From NCBI GenBank assembly GCA_963822825.1, contig CAWGIW010000025.1, forward strand, positions 310,001 to 374,000: a stretch of 64,000 nucleotides of DNA, written 5' to 3'. The notes under the pieces are model-generated. The model had not been told where the DNA came from. It searched no databases and was given only the letters and a program-made list of their open reading frames with translations. Below are positions 28,418 to 37,473 of this stretch, piece after piece. Made by a program: the position numbers and the translations under genes. The stretch comes from JAWWPY01 sp963822825. Its GTDB lineage: Bacteria > Actinomycetota > Actinomycetes > Streptosporangiales > Streptosporangiaceae. Every line of letters starts with the position of its first letter. The first letter of the stretch is position 1.

Positions 28418-30438
28418 CGCGATGGCTCCGACATCCAGACGTTCATCCTGAGCGGCCAATTAGGCAGTGGAGGAGTGGTCAGGGCGTGCCCGTCCTGGGT
28501 GCTGCGCAGCGCCATGATCTGCCTTACCGGGCCGCCGTAGGGGGACAGGAGTGCTGGGTGATCCGCGAGGATCACCGGCTGCCGGCCGGCCCGTTCTATC
28601 CCGCGCACGACCTGTTCCACCGTACTGGACCGGTCGGTGTGCATGCGTGCCACCGGGACGCCGCACATCCCGCGGACGTCCTCGGTGAGCCACTCGCCCA
28701 CCAGGCCATCAGCGAGGAAGACGACCGACGCGTCGCGGGGAATGGCCGCGCACATGCCGTTGACCGCCGGGACCTCCCCGCTGTAGGTGGTCTGGACCGC
28801 CTGGCCGTGCGCGGTGGGCCTGAGCCCGAGCGGGCCGCCGTCCTTGACCCCCAGGCCGAAACTGGTCATCGCGGCCGGCACGACGAGAACCGCCGCGCAG
28901 AACGACGCGAGGGCACCGGTGGTCACCCAGCCGAGGTCGCTCTGCCGGGCCCGGCCGACCAGCCAGCTCGATGCCCACACGGCCAGCAGGATGAAGCCGG
29001 GCAGCACGGCGGGCACGAGCCTGCGGCTCGCCCAGGGCTGATCGGGAGTGATCGCCGGCCGGTAGAGCGTCACGACAATGGTCCACGCGAACGTCATGAG
29101 GGGGAGGGTCCAGATCGGCACGCGGCCCCACACGCACCTGCGCGAGAGCAGCGCGGCCGCGAGCATCCCAAGCAGCACGGCGGGCACGCCGATGTACCAG
29201 AACACCCAGTGCAGGCTGATCTCGTAGTACAGCCGGGTCGGGTTGACCCGCAGGTGATCGGCCCGCTGCATGCTGGTGACGTAGTCCGCCGTGGGCTTGG
29301 TCACCTTGCCGCGTACCGTCTGCAGGTACGGGCGGATGGCAAAACCGGCCACCACCACGAATGGCAGCAGGGCGACGGCGTTGGGCAGCCACTTTCCCGT
29401 TATCTTCGGCAGGCCACGCCGCCACAGCAGGGCTACGGCCACCGCCACCGCGAGCACCACGACGCCGCCGACCAGCGCCAGCGGCTCCAGTGACGTCTTG
29501 ATGCTGGCCAGATACGGCCGGGACAGGAGCAGCCCGTCGGCCGCACCATAGAGCCCGCCGACCACGAGCCCACCGAGCAGCGCGATCCCCTGCGTACGGC
29601 GCCGGCCGATGAGCAGCAGCCCGCAGTACGGGATCACCGGGAGGATGTCGCTCGCTCCATCGACGCGCACCAGCAGGGTCAGGCCGAGGGCGAGCCCGCC
29701 CAGGGCCGCGGTGACCCGCCGGCCGGTCCCGTCCGTCCCGAACGAGTCGATGACGAGGCAGAACCCGCCGAGGAACAGGATCTGCACCAGCGGCTCGCTG
29801 TAGTTCGACCGGCTGGTGAACATCTCCGGCAGTGAGATCGCGAGGATGAGCGCCGCCAGCGGGGCCCATCGCGGCCCGACGAGCCGGGCGGCGAGGCCGC
29901 CGAAGGTCAGCACCGCAAGCGCCCCGAGGACAGGGGCCATGGCCAGCGCCGCGACCGCGCCGCCGATCCAGAAGCCGCCCGCCAGGACCATCGGCAGTCC
30001 CGCCATGAACTGCGGCACCACGGTGTCGCCGACCGGGTAGAAGGCGAAACTGTCGAAGCTGAGCCCCGGGTGGGGGCCGCCGAACGCCGCGCGGTCGGGC
30101 GGGATCGGCAGCGAGCCGTGGCCGGCGAGCCAATTGCCGAACTGGAAATACGACGCCGGATCGCGCATCACGATGATGAACTCGGAGTGATAGATCAGCT
30201 GATCAGCGCCGAAGCCGACCGCTATCGCGACCACGGCCACGACCGTCCACCACGGCGTGCGCGCGTGCTCCGGCTTGCGCAGCGGCAGCGGGCCTTCCCA
30301 CCGGCCGGGGATCCAGCGCAGGCCGAACACCACCAGCACCGCCGCGAGCGGCACCGATACCACCAGCATGAGGACCGGGGTGAACACGCCGAGGAGCAGC
30401 AGCGGCAGCCCGGCCAGGAGCCAGGCCATGGCCAGCAA
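28414..30438 (-). CDS. Polytopic membrane protein, probable GT-C-type glycosyltransferase
   Basis: 674 residues from the first usable start, with about 11-13 transmembrane helices. An early extracytoplasmic loop has VMRDPASYFQFGNWLAGHGSLPIP, which resembles the Asp-containing first loop of GT-C enzymes, and a soluble C-terminal domain of ~120 residues follows the last helix. The true start is probably ATG 30560, which overlaps the upstream stop as ATGA; joining it to this frame needs one additional G in the six-G run at 30490-30496 (written on the minus strand), giving an N-terminus that leads into GRRGRLFGRLTVLPALLAMAW. Sugar specificity unknown. Confidence 0.75.
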   Translation of the reverse strand: MLAMAWLLAGLPLLLLGVFTPVLMLVVSVPLAAVLVVFGLRWIPGRWEGPLPLRKPEHARTPWWTVVAVVAIAVGFGADQLIYHSEFIIVMRDPASYFQFGNWLAGHGSLPIPPDRAAFGGPHPGLSFDSFAFYPVGDTVVPQFMAGLPMVLAGGFWIGGAVAALAMAPVLGALAVLTFGGLAARLVGPRWAPLAALILAISLPEMFTSRSNYSEPLVQILFLGGFCLVIDSFGTDGTGRRVTAALGGLALGLTLLVRVDGASDILPVIPYCGLLLIGRRRTQGIALLGGLVVGGLYGAADGLLLSRPYLASIKTSLEPLALVGGVVVLAVAVAVALLWRRGLPKITGKWLPNAVALLPFVVVAGFAIRPYLQTVRGKVTKPTADYVTSMQRADHLRVNPTRLYYEISLHWVFWYIGVPAVLLGMLAAALLSRRCVWGRVPIWTLPLMTFAWTIVVTLYRPAITPDQPWASRRLVPAVLPGFILLAVWASSWLVGRARQSDLGWVTTGALASFCAAVLVVPAAMTSFGLGVKDGGPLGLRPTAHGQAVQTTYSGEVPAVNGMCAAIPRDASVVFLADGLVGEWLTEDVRGMCGVPVARMHTDRSSTVEQVVRGIERAGRQPVILADHPALLSPYGGPVRQIMALRSTQDGHALTTPPLPNWPLRMNVWMSEPSR

Positions 30439-30556
30439 CGCCGGCAGGACGGTCAGCCTGCCGAACAGCCGGCCACGTCGGCCGGGTCGGCCACCCCCCG
30501 GCCGTCAGCCGCCCCCGGCGCCGGGGGGCCGGTGGTCGTGGTCTTGGCGCCGAGGC

Positions 30557-32338
30557 TCATCCGCTGGCCTTCCTGGAACTCGCGGTCCCCGCGTGCTGGC
30601 CGGCACGGTGCAGGACGACGTACCCGTCGCGCTCGAAAACCATCTGGTAACCGCTGCGCAGCAGCAGGGCGACACTCTGCTTCTGCTCAGCCACGCTCGA
30701 GAACGTGAATTCCAGCCGGGCCACGTCGGCGACCACCCAGGGCGGCCGTAGCGGGCCGTGCTTGCCGTCCCCGTCCCACAACAGCACGGTATCCCGGCCG
30801 GACAGCTGGGGGCCCAGGTTGCTCACCGCCTGAACGGTCACGCCGCTCGGCACGACCGCGACCGCCGCGGCGGCCGCTGTCATTCGCGCATTCCGATGAT
30901 AGAGCGAGGGATGGAGGGCGCCCCCGAAGGCGAACCGCGGGACGAGGTACACCGCGACGGCCAGCATGGCGACCGCGCAGCCGAGGGCGACCGTGCCCGC
31001 GGCCCGGGAGGTGGCCGCCCGCGCTGTCCTCCCGGCCGCCGGGGCACTGGCCGGGCTGTACTCGGCTCCGTCCGCGGCCCGGCCACCCTCGTCGTCCACG
31101 GCCGGGCTGCCCCCGGCGCCCCCAGCTCGGACTGCCCCCGTCTCCGCGGTCGCGGCGCTGGCGGGCGGCGCGGCCCCGGCGGGCCGCGTCCGCCGGGCCG
31201 CTGAATCCTTCCTGGCCAGCACCCACCACCGGTCGAGCCGCGCGGCGCCGTCGATCGCGGCGAACGCGAAGACGATCACGAGGTAGGCGTTGTACTGGAA
31301 CGAGGTGACCCACCAGTTGGGGAACTTGCTGGCCAGCATGCGCTCCAGCAGGAGCGGGATCGCGGCCAGCACGATGGGCGACCGCAGCGAGAGGAAGCAG
31401 AACGCGGCGAGCAGCCAGAGCATGGTGTCGAGCTTGACCCGCGGCGTGATGAGCAGCCGCAGGGAACTGGCCGGGTGCGTGATCAGGTGCCCGACCGCCT
31501 GCGGGGCGTTGTTACCGAGGGCCGTGTACGCCCAGTAGTAGTCGGAGCGGCCGCCGAACGCCGGGATCAGGACATAGGTCGCCAGCACGCTGTCGGCGAG
31601 CCCCACCACGACCAGGGCGACGCCGACGAGCAGCTGCCTTTTCACCACGCGCGGGCGGGCCACGGCCAGGTATATCCCGATTCCCGCGACGAAAAAGCCC
31701 ATGTCCTCCTTGACCAGGAGCAGGGCCGCGAGGGCGATCAGCGCGGTGCGCAGCCGGCCCGCCGACAGGCGTTCGAGGGCCACCGCCATCAGCACCGGAG
31801 CGAACGCGACTTCGTGGAAGTCAAAGCCCACCGCAGAGGCGACCGGCCAGCTCAGTGCGTATGCCCCGGAGACGAAATAGGCGGCCGCGGTGGCCTTTCC
31901 ACCGCCCCCGAACGCCCGCCGGGCGAATATCCACAGCGGCGGGATGGCGAGCGCGAAGAGAACCGCCTGCGCCACGAGCAGGGTTTGCGGGGTATTGAAG
32001 ATCCAGTACAGGGGGGCCAGGGCCGCGAGTATCGGCGACCAGTGGTCGCCCAGGATCGAGAAGTCAGGGCCGAATCCGTTGTGCACGCCCTTGATGATCG
32101 AGATGCCCGGCCTGAAGTGCGCGTATGACCGTACGGCCTGGTCGAAGATCACGAGGTCGTACGACGCGGTCTGGAAGGTGTAGAAGCGCAGCAGCGCGAA
32201 TACGGAGTAGGCCGCCGCGGCCGCCGCGGTCACCACGCCCACCGCGACCCGATGCGCGGGCCGGTGCGTGCTCACCCGGTCACTCGCTCCCTGCTGGACG
32301 GCATGCAGTGCGCCCTCCACCGTCACTCGCATGCCCAT
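30557..32338 (-). CDS. DUF2079-family polytopic membrane protein
   Basis: About 590 residues from ATG 32338 (MGMRVTVEG); the open frame extends to 32458 and the exact start is uncertain. Core DUF2079 features are SYDLVIFDQAVRSYAHF, NGFGPDFSILGDHWSPILAALAPLYW and VGFDFHEVAFAPVLMAVALERL, with about ten helices. A Pro/Ala/Gly-rich cytoplasmic linker of ~70 residues splits the last helix from the rest, and the C-terminal soluble domain ends in MVFERDGYVVLHRAG. DUF2079 proteins resemble GT-C mannosyltransferases; activity is unproven. Coupled to the next gene by ATGA at 30557-30560. Confidence 0.85.
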   Translation of the reverse strand: MGMRVTVEGALHAVQQGASDRVSTHRPAHRVAVGVVTAAAAAAYSVFALLRFYTFQTASYDLVIFDQAVRSYAHFRPGISIIKGVHNGFGPDFSILGDHWSPILAALAPLYWIFNTPQTLLVAQAVLFALAIPPLWIFARRAFGGGGKATAAAYFVSGAYALSWPVASAVGFDFHEVAFAPVLMAVALERLSAGRLRTALIALAALLLVKEDMGFFVAGIGIYLAVARPRVVKRQLLVGVALVVVGLADSVLATYVLIPAFGGRSDYYWAYTALGNNAPQAVGHLITHPASSLRLLITPRVKLDTMLWLLAAFCFLSLRSPIVLAAIPLLLERMLASKFPNWWVTSFQYNAYLVIVFAFAAIDGAARLDRWWVLARKDSAARRTRPAGAAPPASAATAETGAVRAGGAGGSPAVDDEGGRAADGAEYSPASAPAAGRTARAATSRAAGTVALGCAVAMLAVAVYLVPRFAFGGALHPSLYHRNARMTAAAAAVAVVPSGVTVQAVSNLGPQLSGRDTVLLWDGDGKHGPLRPPWVVADVARLEFTFSSVAEQKQSVALLLRSGYQMVFERDGYVVLHRAGQHAGTASSRKASG

Positions 32339-32527
32339 GATTGCGGAGAATATCTGCCCAAACCTCGGCCCGGACCAGGAATGTCGCTGTTCGCGTACCG
32401 GCCAGGAGATATTCAGCCCGGCCGGATCGGCCACCGCGCCTGCGCCTGGCCCCCGCAACGATCAAGTAATGCTGGCCTGGCGATGACCAGCTGATCATTA
32501 GCTGACCATCGGCTGACCATCGGCTGG

Positions 32528-33652
32528 TCAGCGGCTGGTTCCCGTCTCGCCCAACTCGGTCACGGCCCCCGGGTGCCTGGTGCCGGGGTGCCGGGGTGCC
32601 GGGGGGCTGGGGTACTGGTCCTGGGGTGCTGATGCTGGGGTACTGATGCTGGGGCGCCGGGTGAAGGCGGCCGCGATCGCGGCGGTGAGCAGGTCGCCGA
32701 CGGTCATCAGGACCCGGGACACCAGGGCTACCGCGATGGCGCCCCCCGCGCCGAGCACCGGGCCCAGCGTCCAGACCAGCAGTGCTTCCCGCACGACCGC
32801 TCCGGCGGGGGCGAATACGACGAGAAAGCCGACGCTCCAGGCGAAGGCGAAGCCGCCGATGGCGAGCAGGGCCGCCTTGCCTTCGGGCGCCCCGAGGCGG
32901 ACCGCGAGCAGCCAGATCTGGGTCCCGTAAAGGAACCACGAGGCGAACGCCCAGGCCAGCGCGCCTACGATCGCGCGTCCGGTCAGCGGCCGCTCCAGCG
33001 GAGGCCGCTTGGCCAGCCGGAGCAGCCGGGCCAGGACGGTATTGAGCACCTTCGGATGCAGGCCGACCAGCAGGACGGGGGCGGCCAGGAGGGCCCACAG
33101 GTACGGCGTCGATCCCCCGACGAAAGGCAGCGCGATCAGCGCGGTCAGCAGTCCGCTGAACAGAGACAGCAGCATGGTGAGCACCGAGACGCTGGCCGAG
33201 CGGTGCCGGGGCACCCGGTATGCGGTGCCCAGTTCCATCTGGGCCAGGACCGGCCAGACCGAGCCGGGCAGGTACTTGCCTAGCTGGCCGACGAACATGA
33301 TCCGGGCCGCGGCGCGGACGGGCAGCGGCGAGCCGAGCGCCGTCAGCAGCTGCCGCCACACCAGCATCATGGCGAACAGCCCGGCCAGCACGCAGAGCAG
33401 GGCGGCCGCGACCGTCAGGAACCCGGCCACCGACAGGAACCCGAGGCTGGACAGCGCGGCCCGCACCTTTGTCCAGTCCTCGGCCACCGCGTACCCGCCA
33501 AGGCCGACCGTGACCGCGACGAACCCCCAGCGCACCGGCCGGCTGCCGGTCAGCCGGCCGAGTGCGGCCCACCGGCTGCGGCGCTGGCCAGGCACCGCGC
33601 CGCCGACGGTGCCCGATTCGTCGATCGGGGCGTCGACTTGGTGGTCCGACAT
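32528..33652 (-). CDS. Lysylphosphatidylglycerol-synthase-TM/UPF0104 family membrane protein (flippase-like)
   Basis: 374 residues, about eight transmembrane helices. The stretch FVGQLGKYLPGSVWPVLAQMELGTAY is the conserved UPF0104 signature (GkylPG), and LLAIGGFAFAWSVGFLVVFAPAGAVVREALL is a second conserved block. The aminoacyl-transferase domain of MprF is missing, so this is the stand-alone membrane part; relatives are proposed to flip or handle lipid-linked sugars. The Ser/Pro tail is encoded by a small repeat (near 32580-32650). First gene of the minus-strand glycan operon, divergent from a GT4. Confidence 0.85.
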   Translation of the reverse strand: MSDHQVDAPIDESGTVGGAVPGQRRSRWAALGRLTGSRPVRWGFVAVTVGLGGYAVAEDWTKVRAALSSLGFLSVAGFLTVAAALLCVLAGLFAMMLVWRQLLTALGSPLPVRAAARIMFVGQLGKYLPGSVWPVLAQMELGTAYRVPRHRSASVSVLTMLLSLFSGLLTALIALPFVGGSTPYLWALLAAPVLLVGLHPKVLNTVLARLLRLAKRPPLERPLTGRAIVGALAWAFASWFLYGTQIWLLAVRLGAPEGKAALLAIGGFAFAWSVGFLVVFAPAGAVVREALLVWTLGPVLGAGGAIAVALVSRVLMTVGDLLTAAIAAAFTRRPSISTPASAPQDQYPSPPAPRHPGTRHPGAVTELGETGTSR

Positions 33653-33736
33653 AGCCAGAGCCTATTCGCTGCGGCCGATCCCGACCGGACGATCTCGGTC
33701 CGTGGTGCTTCCCGGAGCCGTTAGGGTACGCACATC

Positions 33737-34861
33737 ATGCGCGTTCTTCTCTTCGGTACCTATGACACCTCGACCCATCCGAGGGTGGCCACGATCGCGG
33801 AGGGCCTGCGGGCCCGCGGATTCGACGTGGCCGAGTGCAACGCGCCGCTGGGCCTGGACACGGCGGCCAGGGTGGACATGCTGGCCCGCCCCTGGCGGGC
33901 GCCGGCGTTGCTGCTGCGGCTCGCCCGGCGCTGGACGACGCTGGCCCGGGCCGCCCGCCGGATGCCGGCGCCGGATGTGGTGCTGGTCGGGTATCTCGGC
34001 CATTTCGACGTCCACTTGGCCAGGCTGGTCTTTCGCCGGGTGCCGGTCGTGCTCGACCATCTCGTCGGGGCCAGCGACACCGGGCGGGACCGGCGGCTGG
34101 ACGGCGGTCCGCGGCAGGCCCTGCTGCGCATGATCGACTCCGCCGCGCTGCGGGCCGCCAGCATCATCGTGGTGGACACCGACGAGCACCTGGCCGCGCT
34201 GCCCGCAGCGTCCCGGGCGCGGGCCGTCGTGGTGCCGGTCGGCGCGCCGTCGGCCTGGCGTGCGGCGTCGCCGCCCGCCGAGCCACAGGACGCGTCCGGC
34301 CCGCTGCGGGTGGTGTTCTACGGCCTGTATACCCCGCTGCAAGGGACCCCGGTCATCGGCGCCGCACTGGCGCGGATCGCTGGAGCGCCGATCGAGGTGA
34401 CCATGATCGGCAACGGTCAGGACGAGGCCGAGACGAGAGCCGCCGCCGCGGCCAACCACGCCGTTCGCTGGCTGGGATGGGTACCCGCCGTCGATCTGCC
34501 CGCACTGGTAGCCGGGCATGACGTCTGCCTTGGTATTTTCGGTACCGGGGACAAGGCGCTGCGGGTGGTGCCGAATAAGGTTTTCCAGGGCGCGGCCGCC
34601 GGGTGCGCGATAGTGACCTCGGACACCGCCCCGCAGCGACGGGCGCTGGCGGACGCGGCCATCCTGGTCCCACCGGGTGACCCAGAGGCGCTGGCCACAG
34701 CGTTGCTGCGGCTGGCCGGTGACCGCAACGAACTGGTCCGGCTGCGCCGGCTGGCCTATCAGCTGGCCCAGCAGCAATTCGCGCCCGAGCAGATCGTGGC
34801 CCCGCTGGTCCAGGAACTGGTCCCGGCCAGCGGGACCGCCGCGGTCGCGCGACCTTCATGA
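33737..34861 (+). CDS. GT4/GT1-type glycosyltransferase (GT-B fold)
   Basis: 374 residues. N-terminal Rossmann half starts VLLFGTYDTSTHPRVATIAEGLRARGFDV; C-terminal half contains LRVVFYGLYTPLQGTPVIGAALARI, GWVPAVDLPALVAGHDVCLGIFG and PNKVFQGAAAGCAIVTSD, the donor-binding region in which the usual E-x7-E pair is partly replaced. Cytoplasmic or membrane-associated. Divergent from the flippase-like gene over 85 bases, so both arms probably share a control region. A methyltransferase follows after 13 bases. Confidence 0.88.
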   Translation: MRVLLFGTYDTSTHPRVATIAEGLRARGFDVAECNAPLGLDTAARVDMLARPWRAPALLLRLARRWTTLARAARRMPAPDVVLVGYLGHFDVHLARLVFRRVPVVLDHLVGASDTGRDRRLDGGPRQALLRMIDSAALRAASIIVVDTDEHLAALPAASRARAVVVPVGAPSAWRAASPPAEPQDASGPLRVVFYGLYTPLQGTPVIGAALARIAGAPIEVTMIGNGQDEAETRAAAAANHAVRWLGWVPAVDLPALVAGHDVCLGIFGTGDKALRVVPNKVFQGAAAGCAIVTSDTAPQRRALADAAILVPPGDPEALATALLRLAGDRNELVRLRRLAYQLAQQQFAPEQIVAPLVQELVPASGTAAVARPS

Positions 34862-34874
34862 TGAGGAGTTCGGT

Positions 34875-35648
34875 ATGGTCTCCCGTGTGACAGCAGCGGA
34901 GTCAAGGGCCGACGTCAACGCGGTTGCCCCGCTAACCCCGAACGCCTGGCTGCGCTACGACGTAGTGAAACGCATCCTGCCGGCCGGCATCACCGACGTG
35001 CTGGAGGTCGGCTGCGGCCAGGGCGCGCTTGGCGCCCGGCTGGCGCAGCGCTACCACTACGTCGGCGTCGAGCCGGACCAGACGTCCTGGGCGGTGGCCC
35101 AGCGCCGGGTCAGTGCGGTGGCCACCGGCGAGGTCCGTAATGTCACGGTCGAAGCGATCGGCGACGAGCGGTTCGACCTGGTCTGCGCGTTCGAGGTGCT
35201 CGAACACATCGAAGACGACGAGACCGCGGTGAAGGAGTGGGCGGGCCGGCTCCGGGCTGGTGGATGGCTGCTGCTGTCGGTCCCGGCGCACCAGCGCCGC
35301 TTCGCCCCGGCCGACGAGATGGCGGGCCACTTCCGTCGCTACGATCCCGCGGTCATGGCGGCGCTGCTGGCCAGGTGCGGCTTTGGTGAGATCACGATTC
35401 GCCAGTACGGCTTCCCGCTTGGCTACGTCCTGGAGGCGGGCCGCAACCAGATCGGCCGCCGTCGGCTTGCTGCCGCGACCGGCAAGTCCATTGAGGAGCG
35501 CACCGCCGGATCGGGCCGGTTGCTCCAGCCGTCGGGCGCCAGGCTTGGTGCGGCCATCCGGTGGGGAACCGCGCCGTTCCGCGTGATCCAACGGGCGTTC
35601 CCGAATACCGGGACCGGGCTCGTGGTCCTGGCCCGGCTGTCCGGCTAG
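34875..35648 (+). CDS. SAM-dependent methyltransferase of the glycan locus
   Basis: 257 residues from ATG 34875, preceded by a GAGGAG ribosome binding site. Motif I DVLEVGCGQGALGARLAQ is at about residues 39-56, acidic post-I YVGVEPDQ, and motif III DLVCAFEVLEHIEDDETAVKEWAGRLRAGGWLLLSVPAHQRRF. This resembles UbiG/COQ5-like and glycan-modifying methyltransferases. The C-terminal ~90 residues are basic (YVLEAGRNQIGRRRLA), perhaps for membrane contact. Its place behind a GT4 suggests methylation of a sugar or lipid carrier in the same product. Confidence 0.87.
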   Translation: MVSRVTAAESRADVNAVAPLTPNAWLRYDVVKRILPAGITDVLEVGCGQGALGARLAQRYHYVGVEPDQTSWAVAQRRVSAVATGEVRNVTVEAIGDERFDLVCAFEVLEHIEDDETAVKEWAGRLRAGGWLLLSVPAHQRRFAPADEMAGHFRRYDPAVMAALLARCGFGEITIRQYGFPLGYVLEAGRNQIGRRRLAAATGKSIEERTAGSGRLLQPSGARLGAAIRWGTAPFRVIQRAFPNTGTGLVVLARLSG

Positions 35649-35982
35649 CCATCAGGCCGCACCTGGCGCCCCAGTCGAGATCACGGCCAGACTCCCGCCG
35701 CTGCCGGAAGAACTGATCCCAGAACTCAGCACCCGCACAGGTCACTTCACTGCGTTACGCCCGGTCGCCCAGGAACCGAGCGCGTTCGCCGAGGGCATTT
35801 CAATGCCAGCGCCGACGGCCTGAACAGGCTTCCCAGCAGCCGCGGCAGCGTAACTATCCGGCCGACGTTCATGGACAGCGCACCAGCCGCCGCGCGGCGC
35901 CTAAAGCCCCGGACGGCACCTGGAGCCCACCCCGCACCGGGCGATAACAAACCGCACAGCAGCCGACTGTAATGTCGCCGCC
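35649..35982. other. Intergenic stretch, no gene seen
   Basis: 334 bases between the methyltransferase and the dehydrogenase remnant. Open frames on either strand do not read as protein. No clear terminator or promoter pair was found. Confidence 0.4.
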
Positions 35983-36229
35983 ATGGAGCTTCGCGAAGTG
36001 GCGGTCGCCGGCCCCGCGGCGATGGGCGCGGGCATCACCGAGATGTTCGCGCGCGCGGGCCTGGCCGCCGCGGCTGGCCATGCTCGATGACATCGGCGCC
36101 GCGCGGGCGCATGCGGTGCTCGCCTCGATACACGCGCGTTACGGGGATCCGGCCTTCGCTCGCGTGCCGCTCCTCGCCGGGCCGGCCACGGCCCGGCTCG
36201 CGTTCCATGCTGGCGGATCGGGCCGGTGA
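35983..36229 (+). pseudogene. 3-hydroxyacyl-CoA dehydrogenase remnant (N- and C-terminal ends joined)
   Basis: The ATG at 35983 starts MELREVAVAGPAAMGAGITEMFARAGL, the NAD-binding N-terminus of 3-hydroxybutyryl/3-hydroxyacyl-CoA dehydrogenases. Directly after it, in another frame, comes LAMLDDIGAARAHAVLASIHARYGDPAFA, which corresponds to the C-terminal substrate domain. The ~220 residues normally between them are gone. This is a deletion remnant of about 80 codons, too damaged to function. Confidence 0.75.
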
Positions 36230-36236
36230 CGGCCAC

Positions 36237-36656
36237 ATGAGCCCGCGCAAGGCCCGTCGCCTGCCTGACGACCTCCCGCGCCGGGGACGCGGGGGGACCG
36301 GCCGCGGCGGGGCGAGCCTGGCCGGACGGGGCGGGACCACCCGTGGCGGGCCCGGCGGGGGAGCGGCCGGTGGGGGGGCCGGGCCGGCCGATGGTGCCGG
36401 GCGTCCCCTCCTTCCCCTCGGCCCGGAGCGCCACGAGTCGTGGCCAGACGGGGAGTGGGTGGTCCGGCTCGTGCCGGGCGATGCCGCGGTGAAGGGCTAT
36501 CGTTGCCCCGGATGCGATCAGGAAATCCCCCCGGGAACGCCGCACCTAGTCGCCTGGCCGGCGCTGACCCCGGGGCCGAGCGAGCGGCGGCACTGGCACC
36601 GTCCCTGCTGGGAGCGTCGCGGCCACCGGGCCCCCGGAATCCGGCGCGGCCGGTAG
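36237..36656 (+). CDS. Zinc-ribbon protein of the actinobacterial ATP/GTP-binding annotation class
   Basis: 139 residues from ATG 36237. A basic start (MSPRKARRLPDDLP) and a Gly/Arg-rich low-complexity stretch of ~50 residues lead to the conserved half: ESWPDGEWVVRLVPGDAAVKGYRCPGCDQEIPPGTPHLVAWPAL followed by HWHRPCWERR. CPGC plus a later H and HxxxC look like a zinc site. Homologues in actinobacteria are called ATP/GTP-binding proteins without good evidence. A hydrolase gene begins about 100 bases downstream. Confidence 0.75.
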   Translation: MSPRKARRLPDDLPRRGRGGTGRGGASLAGRGGTTRGGPGGGAAGGGAGPADGAGRPLLPLGPERHESWPDGEWVVRLVPGDAAVKGYRCPGCDQEIPPGTPHLVAWPALTPGPSERRHWHRPCWERRGHRAPGIRRGR

Positions 36657-36757
36657 ACGACGAGCATGTGACGGCGGATCTGGCCGGGTCAGTACTGGCC
36701 CGAGGGACGACCCCGGAGGGCACCATCAAGCGAAGCGGCCGCGAGGGAGGCCATGAA

Positions 36758-37471
36758 TTGAGCGAGATCAGGGCGAGCACGATCCTGCCCGCCCGGCGCG
36801 AGCGAGTCACCCTGCGCACCGGTGACGGCCTTGCCCTGACCGGGGAACTGGCCTTGCCCGCGGGCGAGGAGCCGGTGGCCACGCTGGTCTGCCTGCACCC
36901 GCTGCCGACTCAGGGCGGGATGATGGACAGCCACATCCTGCGCAAGGCGTCCTACCGGCTGCCCGCGCTGGCCGGGCTGGCCGTGCTCAGATTCAACACC
37001 CGCGGCACCTCGTCGGCGCATGGCCGCAGCCAGGGTGAGTTCGGTGAGGGGGAAACGGAGCGCCACGACGTGGCCTCCGCGATCGCCTGGTCGGCCGCGG
37101 CCGGGCTGCCCCGGCTCTGGCTGCTGGGCTGGTCGTTCGGCACCGAACTGGCGCTGCGATGGGGACTGGATCCGGCCGTCGAAGGGGCCATCCTGCTCTC
37201 GCCGCCGCTGAAGCGGGCCGGCGACCAGGATCTGGACTCCTGGGCCGCGTCCGGGAAGCCAATGCTGGTGCTCGTCCCGGAACTCGATGACTACCTGCGC
37301 CCCGACGAGGCGCGGCAGCGCTTCGCGCGGGTCCCCCAGGCTGAGATCGTGGGGGTGGACCGGGCCAAGCACCTGTGGATCGGCGAACCCTACGTCCGTA
37401 TCGTGCTGAACGAGATCGTGCGCCGGGTCAATCCGGCCGCCTGGCCGCTGCCGACCGAGTGGAAGGACTGA
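36758..37471 (+). CDS. Alpha/beta hydrolase
   Basis: 237 residues from TTG 36758, chosen because GGGAGG lies eight bases upstream; GTG 36668 would add 30 residues. VCLHPLPTQGGMMDSHI forms the oxyanion side, FNTRGTSSAHGRSQGEFGEGETERHDVASAI follows, and the nucleophile elbow GWSFGTELAL carries the expected Ser. The acid/His region is VPELDDYLRPDEARQRFARVPQAEIVGVDRAKHLWIGEP. Similar to short serine hydrolases of the dienelactone/UPF0227 kind. The SDR gene starts two bases after the stop, so an operon is likely. Substrate unknown. Confidence 0.85.
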   Translation: MSEIRASTILPARRERVTLRTGDGLALTGELALPAGEEPVATLVCLHPLPTQGGMMDSHILRKASYRLPALAGLAVLRFNTRGTSSAHGRSQGEFGEGETERHDVASAIAWSAAAGLPRLWLLGWSFGTELALRWGLDPAVEGAILLSPPLKRAGDQDLDSWAASGKPMLVLVPELDDYLRPDEARQRFARVPQAEIVGVDRAKHLWIGEPYVRIVLNEIVRRVNPAAWPLPTEWKD

Positions 37472-37473
37472 CC

